60,000 nt of DNA, from NCBI GenBank assembly GCA_030704615.1, contig CM060732.1:29991053-30051052 (forward strand). The letters run 5' to 3'. A program made the translations under genes and the position numbers. Below the pieces are notes generated by a model. The model made no database searches. It was not told where the DNA came from and saw nothing but the letters and a program-made list of their open reading frames with translations. This DNA is from Takakia lepidozioides (lineage: Eukaryota; Streptophyta; Takakiopsida; Takakiales; Takakiaceae). Each line of letters starts with the position of its first letter. The stretch's first letter is position 1. Shown here piece after piece: positions 44,218 to 54,500 of this stretch.

Positions 44218-46672
44218 GATGCAGAGTCTAACCAAGGAAATTCCTGCTGTGCAAGTCATGCCCAAATCTGTGACAGAGGTTCAAGGGGTCGAGTGCAAGG
44301 GCACTGATGCACTTGTGGAGGATCAGGTTGCTCAGGGAGAAGATCTTGTAGGATCATGGCCTGATTGGTTTGTGAAACATCAAACTGTGGATGATCAGGG
44401 AGAATAGCAGCAAGTTCTTCATGAAGACCCACAACAGGCCATGCTTATGAGTTCCATAAGCATGACACTAAATTTGTTGGGCACTTATGTGAAATCCATG
44501 TTCCTTCTATACAATTGGCAGGATTGAGGGAGGAGCTCAAGCAAGTGTTTGAGGCATTGAGTGTGCAAATAAGGTGGATGTGGAGGCCAACCATAAGTTG
44601 CAGAGTTGGAGGACGCTCGGTCTGCCCTACAGCTTGCAAAGGGAAACCTGATTGAAGCAGGTCTGGAGGAGGAGAAGTTGCATGAAGTGCACAAGCAGCA
44701 GTTATACCAATTGCAAGTGAAGCATGAGGGCAAACTGCAGGAAGTGAAGTTGCTTCATACAGAGTTGGAGGCAGTTCATCAGAGAATGACCATCTAATGT
44801 GCCTCACTAACAACTACTCTGGAGCAAACTGCATTAGAAGTTAACAAACAAGCAGAGAGATGTATGATGGTGGAGGTTGAGTCAGTCGAGCAGGGAAAAC
44901 TCATTATTGACTTGAAGGCTACTATCCGTCGCAATGATGATACCTTTCAACTGTAAATTCGGATGAGGCTGAGAAGGACAGGTACATCCTAGAGTTGCAG
45001 CAAACACTCACATCACGAAAGAATGAGCTTTCTGTGACTACCAAGGCTTGGAATAAAGCCAATAATCTTACTGATGCCTATGCAGCCTTGGTTGAACCTC
45101 ATGCGAAGCGTATGGAGGCTTTATAGCAGCAGTTGGACATGTACAGACTCAAGGAGGAGCAGACTCTTCGGGGTGCTACACAGGACTTGGTGGATAATCA
45201 TCTTATGCAAGTGTGGTTAACACAAGGGCCGGTAGAAGGGAAGGCACCAAGGAAGCTCACCCAGGAGGAGATGAATGATCTCAAGCTGCAGGTGTAGAAC
45301 ATTGCCACAACCACTATAGACAATGTCTATAGTAGAATAGCTGAGTTGCAGGATGATGTGGAAGGGCTGTAGACTCAAGTGGATGACTTGAGCTCCAGCA
45401 TTGACAAAAGAACCTTTGTTCCTGAGGAACAGCTGGTGGCTACTTATTTGCATGCGAGGACTCTGATTTTCCAATCTTCATCACAAGAGGTGCAGGACTT
45501 GCCAACCATAGGAGGGACAGTGGCGGCCATATCACAACAGCCACAGCCGGTCGACACTGTTGATACCATGGCACTGCAGAAATCTGAGGTTTGGGGGGAT
45601 GCATCTTTTAACCCACCTAGGACTCCTGCTGCAATTGAGTACAATCGGGCTATGATTATGCACTTCAACCAAATTCCTATTGTGATGGATTTGGCTTGGA
45701 AGGAATTCAGTCCTCCAGAGTCTTTGGCACACTATTACCAGATCATGTGCATTTGGTTGCCGGTGGCAACTCGGACTAAGGTTCTTCCGAATAACCTCCC
45801 CATTGAAGATCACCATTTTGCGAGGTACTGGTCTGAGGCAGGCACCATGCTGAGGGAATTAATTGCCTTCCAGATTGTTCATGGGTACATCTATACCAAG
45901 ACCATATAGATATTCATGGGTACCTAGTTTGGTCATGGGCTGTGGATTATACTATGCTGCTTGTTTTATTGCACGTTATCACATTGAGCAGCAGAAGATG
46001 CAGTCCAGATTTCAAAGTTATTCCATTGGGGATCATTGGATCTTACCTTCAGTTCCACCCCATACGTATTTGTATGATGTGAAGGTCATGTTGCAGAAGG
46101 ATCCCCAGCTTCGTTCTTGGTTCCATTTTGCTTTGGACAGTTTGGCCAAGGAAAATTTTAGCTTTGATGATATTTTTTATAAGGGACATGAAGCCTGGAA
46201 ATACTTACACTATTCTAAGGTCATTGGCACACCTCTCACCTATACGGACAAGGAGCTTCGGGAGTATACTAATTTTGCTCGCAAGAGATTGATGCAAGTT
46301 CTAAAGTTTAAGCTTCCAAACATGGTGGGCAAACACTGTGTGCCACGCAGGATTCCCGAGAAGCCCCATAATATCAGCGCACCAAAAGGCAACAGGGGGG
46401 ATGATGATTCGGATACAACTGCTTCTATGGAGGAATCTTTTGACATGGCGGAGGACTATGCACTACAGATGGCAGAGAAGAAACGACGGGGATCTCCTAT
46501 GCCTGAGAAGTTACCTCCTTATCAACCAAAGGAGGGACAGACATTTCCATTTGGTGACCAGTCATCTCCACTAGCCAGTGACAGGGCTTGGGCTCGCACA
46601 CAGAGCCCTCCACGGGACTCTCACCGACAGAAGGGTGCTCGTTCACAAAGGTTTGCTGATCCTAAACAGTAA
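44218..46672 (+). pseudogene. Gypsy 3' ORF, copy 2
   Basis: Longer 5' part than copy 1 (MQSLTKEIPAVQVMPKSVTE), then the same coiled coil (KLHEVHKQQLYQLQVKHEGK), then the same second domain (FNQIPIVMDLAWKEFSPP, HHFARYWSEAGTMLRELI, MGCGLYYAACFIARYHIEQQ) and basic tail. Stops at 45,124, 45,295 and 45,370, among others, are TAG, where the other copy or the likely ancestor has CAG. A frameshift near 45.91 kb separates the two ORF halves. It is followed by a purine tract and LTR like copy 1. Confidence 0.6.
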
Positions 46673-46709
46673 ACCGTGAGGACACGGTTTTTGAGAGGGG
46701 GAGGGGTAA

Positions 46710-46885
46710 TGTTAGAAGGCTGTCTGGGACTTAGACAGTTTTACGGGTCCTGTGGGGTACCCTTAATTTTTGCACAGACTTATGGATGGTCGACTTAGAC
46801 CAACACAGGCCTTAGGGGTGGTAGACAGGCTTACAGAGTCAGTCATAGACTTACACAGTTAGACATAGCTTGACACAGCACTGTC
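46710..46885 (+). mobile_element. 3' LTR fragment, copy 3
   Basis: Starts TGTTAGAAGGCTGTCTGGG after a purine tract (GAGAGGGGGAGGGGTAA). It matches the other LTRs through CTTAATTTTTGCACAGAC and a shortened CACAG array, then breaks off. Confidence 0.65.
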
Positions 46886-47662
46886 CATCTTCTGAGACTG
46901 CTCGTGCGGCATCGATGAAGACCACGCTCAATACAGCTAAAACGTGGAGAAAATTTATCTGCCTTTTGCTATTGCAACGAAATTTTCTCTCAGATGTGAT
47001 TGTACCATCTAACCAGAAGTCTATTCTCATCTCGGGACCCCAGCGTCAGTGTTTCCTCCTGCCTGTCTCTTCTAAGTTTGAGAGTATGTTGAGCAGTCGG
47101 TGCTCATCCAAAGCTCTTCCTGGGCAGCGCTACTGTAGGAGTGGGCAACAGTGAGCAGTTCTCTGCTTGTGCAGCGTGACCCAGCGTCCCGTATGCTCCG
47201 TCCAAACTGCAGAGTAGCAAACCAATTGTCAAAAGAATCTTTTAATTTCTTCCCGTGTCCATACGCATTCTTGGCCTGCTGTATGATACTTGTCTTTCAA
47301 CTTTCAGTCCTCTCTTCGTTCAGCTCAGCTTCAGCCTATCATGCTGAACAACATCAAGCCTCCAGTTTCCTGTTGGGACGACTGTACGTCCTCACCGCAT
47401 TCGACTACGTGCCTCCAACCCATCTCCTTTAATAAGTATCACTGACGCATCCCGAGGCATCGCAGCCAGATAAAGCAAGCTCGCAATGTAAAAGACGTCA
47501 TTGAATATCCCTGGTCGAGACGTGCTTTCAGATAAATTATCACCCGGGCTGTCAAGTCTGCTTTTGGAGGTCTGGCTTACATCATATGATGACCTGCTCT
47601 GATCCATGAGCTACAGCCCTCACATGAGAAGCAACACACTTTCTTTACATACTTCCTTTCAT
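46886..47662. other. No gene recognised
   Basis: A plus-strand ORF of about 90 codons (46.9-47.15 kb: TLNTAKTWRKFICLLLLQRN) has no recognised family and could be chance. Otherwise empty up to the PPR remnant. Confidence 0.4.
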
Positions 47663-48755
47663 TCACCAGTAATCCCCACAAGAACAAACCCCATCTTGGA
47701 AATGATGAAAACGGTTGGCATCCCTTACGACAATTGCTCGCCCAATAATCTTTGAGATGAACTTGGTGACAGTGTGACAGTCACCACAAACTCTAAGGTT
47801 CTGGATGACACGGATAGGTGTCCCAGGGTGCTAATAAGCCCAAAAGCAATGGCCAGCTTCTCACTGTGGTAGCAAAGAGAAATTCCTTTCGCTCCTCCTC
47901 TAGATCATGTAGAACAAAGCGAGTGTCAGGCACATACCCGGCATCCTTCATCTGCTCAGACAATCGCTTCAGCTCAAAATGGATTTCCTCAATTTGTGGA
48001 TGAAATGTGTCATTTACTATGAATCTATGCACTCGGTTGCCCACCTCAATGCAGCTACGCCCCGGTTCCTTTCTGACACCTCTGTCTCCCATCAATTTTC
48101 TCACTTTTGCTTTATCGTCCCACCTGCCAGCTGCAGCATAGATGTTCGATAGCAACACATAAGCTGCAGCGTGCTGTGGATCTCTCTGGAGAAGATTGTT
48201 AGCTGCACGTTCCGCTACCTCTACATCACCATGGATTCTGCAGGCACCAAGCAAGGCTGCCCACACTGGAGGACCTGGAGTGATTGGCATTTTGGTAATG
48301 AAGATCTCAGCCTCATCCAATTGCCCTGCGCGGCCAAGAAGATCAACCATGCAGCCAAATGTTCTACAGTAGGAGGGAGGCCATAAGCTGGACTCATGGA
48401 ATCAAAGTAGTGGCAGCCTTCCTCCACTAGGCCTGCATGGCTACATGCCCACAGAAGAGATATAAAGGTAATATTGTCCGGCTTCAAGCCTACTTCTTGC
48501 ATTTCTTCAAATAGTTGCAGGGCTTCGCTACCATACCCAGAATGACCATATGCTGCAATCATGGAATTCCATGAGACCACATCTCGTTCAGCTATATTGT
48601 CAAACACATGACGTGCATACCTTACATATTAATAATAAGGGTATTCTCCAAATTAATGTATGGCGGTATTCCTGCCTTCATGATATCAGCATGGACCTCT
48701 TTGCCTTTTTCCAGGGCTCCCAAGCTGATGATTTCATCAATCTCAGATGTCAACT
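47663..48755 (-). pseudogene. PPR-DYW C-terminal remnant with three 1-nt deletions
   Basis: Minus strand, from 48.75 kb: an L motif (LGALEKGKEVHADIMKAGI) and a broken S motif, then P-L-S (ERDVVSWNSMIAAYGHSGYG). The final motifs (MVDLLGRAGQLDEAEIFITK), E region (YVLLSNIYAAAGRWDDKAKV), PG box (KEPGRSCIEV) and a DYW domain ending ..CSCGDYW at 47,663 follow. Three single-base deletions, near 48,358, 47,881 and 47,822, interrupt an otherwise well-kept sequence. At least two lie in short homopolymers. The deaminase HSE and CGDC residues are present in the shifted frames. The N-terminal PPR array is absent. Either a young pseudogene or assembly errors. Confidence 0.75.
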
Positions 48756-48902
48756 CATGGAAAATCTTGCTTTCCTCACTGCCTTCACTTTCATTGTTGA
48801 CTGCCTTCCCTTTGTCTTTTGGTCTGGTTTCTGGTTGTCAAGGTTACACATCTTTCTTCTTCCAAAAGTTGTAGTGCACATTCTAAGCACTCAATGGTTT
48901 GC

Positions 48903-49406
48903 TTATTCCCTTACAGACTGTCCCCCATTTTTGGGTATGCTACTAATGGGATGACTAAAATATTTAACAAAATGTTTGAAATTTTGTTGAAATTTTGGGA
49001 GGATATTGGAGGTTGATTGTGCGAGATGGGCTGGCTCTGCCTTGCAACAGCCTGTAAATCCATACTTAACTCTTGCTTTTTGGTGTTGTTTTTTGCCTGC
49101 CAGCCACCCTCCCTGGGGTGGGCTGGCCTTCAATGGGCTTCGTTTATCTGGACTCGGTTTTCGTGGCAAATCGGAGAGACTTTGAGGTGTGCGTATAGGG
49201 CTCATTTTGGATGGAGGTGTTACTTGGTGGAGGGGGTGGTCTTTTCGTGTAGGGGTCTTACTTGGAGGTCTGGCTTCATGAGGTCGTCTCTCTTTTGATA
49301 TTAGATATTGACCACAGCCACAGCAGTTTACATAATGTACGAGAACAATTGCAAGGGAGAGGAGCGACATGGAGCTGGCCACTCCAGATGTAATAAACCG
49401 TTTCAT
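48903..49406 (-). CDS. Hypothetical proline/lysine-rich protein
   Basis: An open frame of 167 codons. A short hydrophobic segment near the N-terminus (SSMSLLSLAIVLVHYV) and a CCGCG cluster precede a low-complexity region rich in Pro, Lys and Ser-Pro (PPSKTPTRKDHPLHQVTPPS, LPRKPSPDKRSPLKASPP). No family is recognised. The composition looks protein-like but does not rule out chance. It lies between the PPR-DYW remnant and the PDF exons, on the opposite strand to the latter. Confidence 0.3.
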   Translation of the reverse strand: MKRFITSGVASSMSLLSLAIVLVHYVNCCGCGQYLISKERRPHEARPPSKTPTRKDHPLHQVTPPSKMSPIRTPQSLSDLPRKPSPDKRSPLKASPPQGGWLAGKKQHQKARVKYGFTGCCKAEPAHLAQSTSNILPKFQQNFKHFVKYFSHPISSIPKNGGQSVRE

Positions 49407-49657
49407 TTCTTGCTTTCTGAGCCCCTCCCCCTAGCTTGCAGACTTTCATTCTTCCACTCTGTCTTTCCACGGACATTATATCTCCAGACTGCAAACGTAA
49501 GCTGGGTTAGCATCTGTGTACGTCTGGACATGTTCGTTGTCCTCATCGTGTAGAGCCCAATGGAGCCCAACGTGACTTGCATGAATGTTGTTGAAAGCTC
49601 ACTAGCACCCCTCAGTAAAGGACCTTGTCAAAATGGTGATGCTGTCGGATTTTCGAG

Positions 49658-51399
49658 CACAAACGTCTACCTTGGAGCACGGAGCAGAGCTGGCATGAGT
49701 TTTTTAAAGATCCTTCACGATGGTGGGACAACCGGAATCGCAAGGTGTGGCTTTTTCTTAATGTACGATGTGAAGAAGTTTGTCCATCCTGCAAATGTGG
49801 GCTCTTGGCTCCTGTTAGTACCATGATTTGGTATTCTTCCTGCTGTTTACAAGGTTCTTGGGAGAGTCAGCTTGGTCTTAGCAGGCCGTGTTTCAATCTC
49901 TGCCTGCTCAGCTGGACCGTGGTGGTTCTCACAGACCAATCCGACAGTACCTGACTACAGACACAAGCAGCACACACAAGAGGTCCTTTTGGGTTGATGG
50001 TCGGTTAAATCCTCCATGGGTCATGACACAAGGTCCAGGACAATGTGGTGAGTGCACCTTCTTCTTCTACCTATTTCAGGCTGTTTTGCCCTCTCATCAG
50101 ACTCGGCCCTGAGATGCATATTGAATTCTGTAAGTTAGCTCGTTGGGTGGATCTGTGGTGGTTTGGAGTGACTTTGACAAGTTACTGCCGATGTGGTAGC
50201 AGGAAAGTATCCAAAAACAGATACCAGAGATGAGGAGAAGCGTTGGAATGAACACTTTTCCGACCCCAGTCAATGGTGGGACAATGGAGACAAAAAGGTG
50301 AATGCCTGTTGGACTACAGAGAGAACCAGATGCAATTCAGAATTGGAACTACTGTAATAAGTAGGGTTGGGGTGTTTGCTGGAAGAACTTCACGTCGTCA
50401 GTGTCAGCTGCTAGCAGCAAGGCTGAGGATGTATTTATGATTTGTACACAGGCAGGGCTAGCTGAAGGACCAGGGACAGAGGTCCAGATTCATCCAAGAG
50501 GGCCGGATTTCAAACACAAGATTACTTCTGATTCCCTGTGGATTAGTAGCTACAAGAAATCTGCGCGCGAAGATGGTCAACTGGAAACAGCAGTGGCAGC
50601 AGCACAATTGATAGAACAAGGCACTGCTAATGAAGGCACCTTCTTCAACACATTTCGCCTCTTTTTCCCTCTTATCAGGGTCGTCCCTAAATTTTCATGT
50701 TGAATTCTGCAAGTTAGCTACTTGGTGGATCTATGGTGGTTTTGGAGTGATTTTGACATGTTACTACCAATGTGGCAACAGGAAAGTATCGAAAAGCAGA
50801 TAACAGAGACCAGGAGAAGCTCTGGAACGAATACATTTCCGACCCCAGTCAATGGTGGAACAATCGAGGCAAAAAGGTGAATGCCTGTTGGAAGCAGACG
50901 CAAGTCAGCATAGGAACTAGTGTGATAAGTAGGGCTGGGGTGTTTGCTGGAACAATTCTAGGCTGTCATCGTCAGCTGCTAGCAGCCAGGCAAGGATGTA
51001 TGCATGATTTGTGGCATGGATAGGTGAAGGAGCAGGGATAGAGTGTGGGTCCAGATTCATCCAAGAGGGCTGGATTTCAAGCTCCAGATTACCTATGATT
51101 CCCTGTGGAAGGATAGCTACAAGAGACAATTGATAAATTCAGGCACCGCTAATCAAGGCACCTTCTTCAACACATTTCACCCTGTTTTTCCCTCTTATCA
51201 GAATCAGCCCTAAATTTTCATGTTGAATTCTGCAAGTTAGCTGGTTGAGTGAATCTTTGATAGTTTGGAGTGACTTTGATATGATACTGCCAATGTGACA
51301 ACAGGAAAGTATCCAGAAACAGGTAACAGAGACGAGGAGAAGCTGTGGAAAGAATACTTTTCTGACCCCAGTCAATGGTGGGACAATCGGGACAAGAAG
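49658..51399 (+). CDS. Upstream PDF-motif exons of the PPR fusion gene
   Basis: Four tandem copies of a two-exon module encode the PDF motif of OSB proteins (organelle single-stranded-DNA-binding). First-half exons: ~49658-49744 (SWHEFFKDPSRWWDNRNRK), 50203-50297, 50782-50876, 51305-51399 (LWKEYFSDPSQWWDNRDKK). Second-half exons: 49935-50047 (TNPTVPDYRHK), 50488-50635 (IHPRGPDFKHKITSDSLWI), 51055-51157, and the start of the large exon at 51593. Splicing keeps phase throughout: first halves end in phase 0 before GT, second halves end in phase 1 and join GA^AAG. Copies 2 and 3 use GC donors. Copy 1 has a 1-nt insertion in a CA run, and copy 3 lacks part of its second half. No OB-fold exon was found upstream. 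Confidence 0.65.
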
Positions 51400-51592
51400 G
51401 TGAATGCCTGTTGGAATACAGAGAGTAGCAGAGGCAATTGAGAATAGGAACTAGTGTGATAAGCGGAGTTGGGTGTTTCCTAGAACAAATCTAGGCTGTC
51501 ATTGTCAGCTGCTAGCAGCAAGGCAAGGATGAATGCATGATTTGTGCAGAGGCATGGACAGCTGAAGGAGCAGGGATAGAGTGTGGGTGCAG

Positions 51593-54500
51593 GTTCATCC
51601 AAGAGGGCCAGATTTCAAGCACAAGATTACCTATGCTTCCCTGCGGATCAATAGCTACAAGAAACCCGCATGGGTAGATGGTCAACTAAAGGCAGCAGCT
51701 GCAGCGGCACAGTTGATAAAATCAGGCACCTCAATCATGACCACAACTTCTGAAAGAGGATCAAGAGAGGGAGTCCACAATGCCTCTTCTGGCACTTCTG
51801 GGGATGTGAAGATGCTTTGTGAGGCAGGCAGACTGACAGAGGCTCTACAGACTTTAAACCAAGGAGGCACTTCAGCAGATTCAGATACGTATGTCTGTCT
51901 CTTGCGTAAGTGCATCAAGATGAAGGGTCTGGAAGCTGGAAAGCAGGTGCACACTCACATTATCCAAAGTGGATTCACGCCAGATGTTTTTCTACTCAAC
52001 ACCCTTGTCAACATGTATGTTAAGTGCGGGAGCATCATGGACGCTCACCAAGTGTTCAACAGAATGCCTCAACGATCTTTGATCACGTGGAATATAATGT
52101 TGGCAGGATTTACCAAGCATGGGTGTGGTGGGAATGCTTTGGAGACCTATGAGCAAATGCTGCGCGAAGGGGTGAAGCCCAACCACATCACATTTGTTTG
52201 TGTTTGCAATGCGTGTGCAAGCCTGGGAGCTCTGGAAAAGGGGAAAGAGGTCCATGGTGACATCGTCAAAGCTGGAATTGTACCAGATGTCATTCTGAAC
52301 ACTGCCCTGGTGGACATGTATGCCAAATGTGGGTGCATTAAGGATGCGAAGGGAGTTTTCAACACTATAGCTGAACGAGATGTGGTGTCATGGAACGCGA
52401 TGCTTGCAGGGTTTGCACAGCAGGGACATGGTATGGAGGCTTTGGAGACCTATGATCAAATGATGGGGGAAGGGGTGAAGCCCAACCACATAACGTTTGT
52501 TTGCATTTGCAATGCGTGTGCAGGCCTGGCATCCCTGGAAAAGGGCAAAGAGGTCCATGGTGACATCGTCAAATCTGGAATTGTACCCAATGTCATTCTG
52601 AACACTGCCCTGGTGAATATGTATGCCAAATGTGGGAGCATCGAGGATGCAAAGGGAGTGTTCAACAATATGGCTGAACGAGATGTGGTGTCGTGGAGTG
52701 CGATGATTGCAGGATATGCACAGCAGGGGCGCGGGGTGGAGGCTTTGGAGACCTATGAGCAAATGATGCAGGAAGGGGTGAAGCCTGACCCCATCACGTG
52801 TGTTTCCGTTTGCAATGCGTGTGCAAGCCTGGTAGCTCTGGAAAAGGGCAAAGAGGTCCATGGCGATATTGTCAGAGCTGGAATTGTACCGAATGTCATT
52901 CTGAACAATACCCTCGTGGACATGTATGCAAAATGTGGGTGCATTGAGGATGCAAAGGGAGTGTTCGACAGTATGGCCGAACGAGATGTGGCGTCGTGGA
53001 GTGCGATGATCGCAGGATATGCACAGCAAGGGCACGGGATGGAGGCTTTGGAGACCTATGAGCAAATGATGTGCGAAGGGGTGAAGCCCAACCACGTAAC
53101 GTTTGTTTGCATTTGCAATGCGTGTGCAAGCCTGTCAACCCTGGAAAAGGGCAAAGAGGTCCATGGTGACATCGTCAAATCTGGAATTGTACCCGATGTC
53201 ATTCTGAACACTGCCCTGGTGCATATGTATGCCAAATGTGGGAGCATCGAGGATGCGAAGGGAGTGTTCAACAATATGGCTGAACGAGATTTGGTGTCAT
53301 GGAACGCCATGCTTGCAGGATATGCACAGCAGGGGCACGGGATGGAGGCTTTGGAGACCTATGAGCAAATGATGGGGGAAGGGGTGAAGTGTAACCACAT
53401 CACGTTTGTGTGCGTTTGCAATGCTTGTGCAAGCCTGGCAGCCCTGGAAAAAGGCAAAGAGGTCCATGGTGACATTGTCAGAGCTGGAATTGTACCGAAT
53501 GTCATTCTGAACAATACCCTCGTGGACATGTATGCAAAATGTGGGTGCATTGAGGATGCAAAGGGAGTGTTCGACAGTATGGCTGAACGAGATGTGGCGT
53601 CGTGGAGTGCGATGATCGCAGGATATGCACAGCAAGGGCACGGGATGGAGGCTTTGGAGACCTATGAGCAAATGATGTGCGAAGGGGTGAAGCCCAACCA
53701 CATAACGTTTGTTTGCGTTTGCAATGCGTGTGCAAGCCTGGCAACCCTGGAAAAGGGCAAAGAGGTCCATGGTGACATCGTCAAATCTGGAATTGTACCC
53801 GATGTCATTCTGAACACTGCCCTGGTGCATATGTATGCCAAATGTGGGAGCATCGAGGAAGCGAAGGGAGTGTTCAACAATATGGCTGAACGAGATTTGG
53901 TGTCATGGAACGCCATGCTTGCAGGATATGCACAGCAGGGGCACGGGATGGAGGCTTTGGAGACCTATGAGCAAATGATGGGGGAAGGGGTGAAGTGTAA
54001 CCACATCACGTTTGTGTGCGTTTGCAATGCTTGTGCAAGCCTGGCAGCCCTGGAAAAAGGCAAAGAGGTCCATGGTGACATTGTCAGAGCTGGAATTGTA
54101 CCGAATGTCATTCTGAACAATACCCTCGTGGACATGTATGCAAAATGTGGGTGCATTGAGGATGCAAAGGGAGTGTTCGACAGTATGGCTGAACGAGATG
54201 TGGCGTCGTGGAGTGCGATGATTGCAGGATATGCACAGCAAGGGCACGGGATGGAGGCTTTGGAGACCTATGAGCAAATGATGTGTGAAGGGGTGAAGCC
54301 CAACCACATAACGTTTGTTTGTATTTGCAATGCGTGTGCAATCCTGGCAACCCTGGAAAAGGGCAAAGAGGTCCATGTTGACATCGTCAAATCTGGAATT
54401 GTACCCGATGTCATTCTGAACACTGCCCTGGTGCATATGTATGCCAAATGTGGGAGCATCGAGGATGCGAAGGGAGTGTTCAACAATATGGCTGAACGAG

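Noticed and set aside
46870-47154. 94-codon plus-strand ORF after the LTR fragment
   Set aside because: No recognisable family, no supporting context, and length within chance expectation.
49300-49620. OB-fold exon of an OSB protein upstream of the PDF modules
   Set aside because: A short stretch (NVTCMNVVESS) vaguely resembles the last strand of an OSB OB-fold, but no upstream strands could be found, so no domain is claimed.
50401-51023. Independent small genes at 50.4-51.0 kb
   Set aside because: These ORFs are the PDF exons plus intron read-through. The splice phases show they belong to the PPR fusion gene model.
51581-51592. GTG at 51,581 as start of the PPR protein
   Set aside because: Plant nuclear genes do not normally start at GTG, and these bases fit the end of an intron (GTGCAG^GTTCATCC). 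The first ATG in frame is at 51,737.
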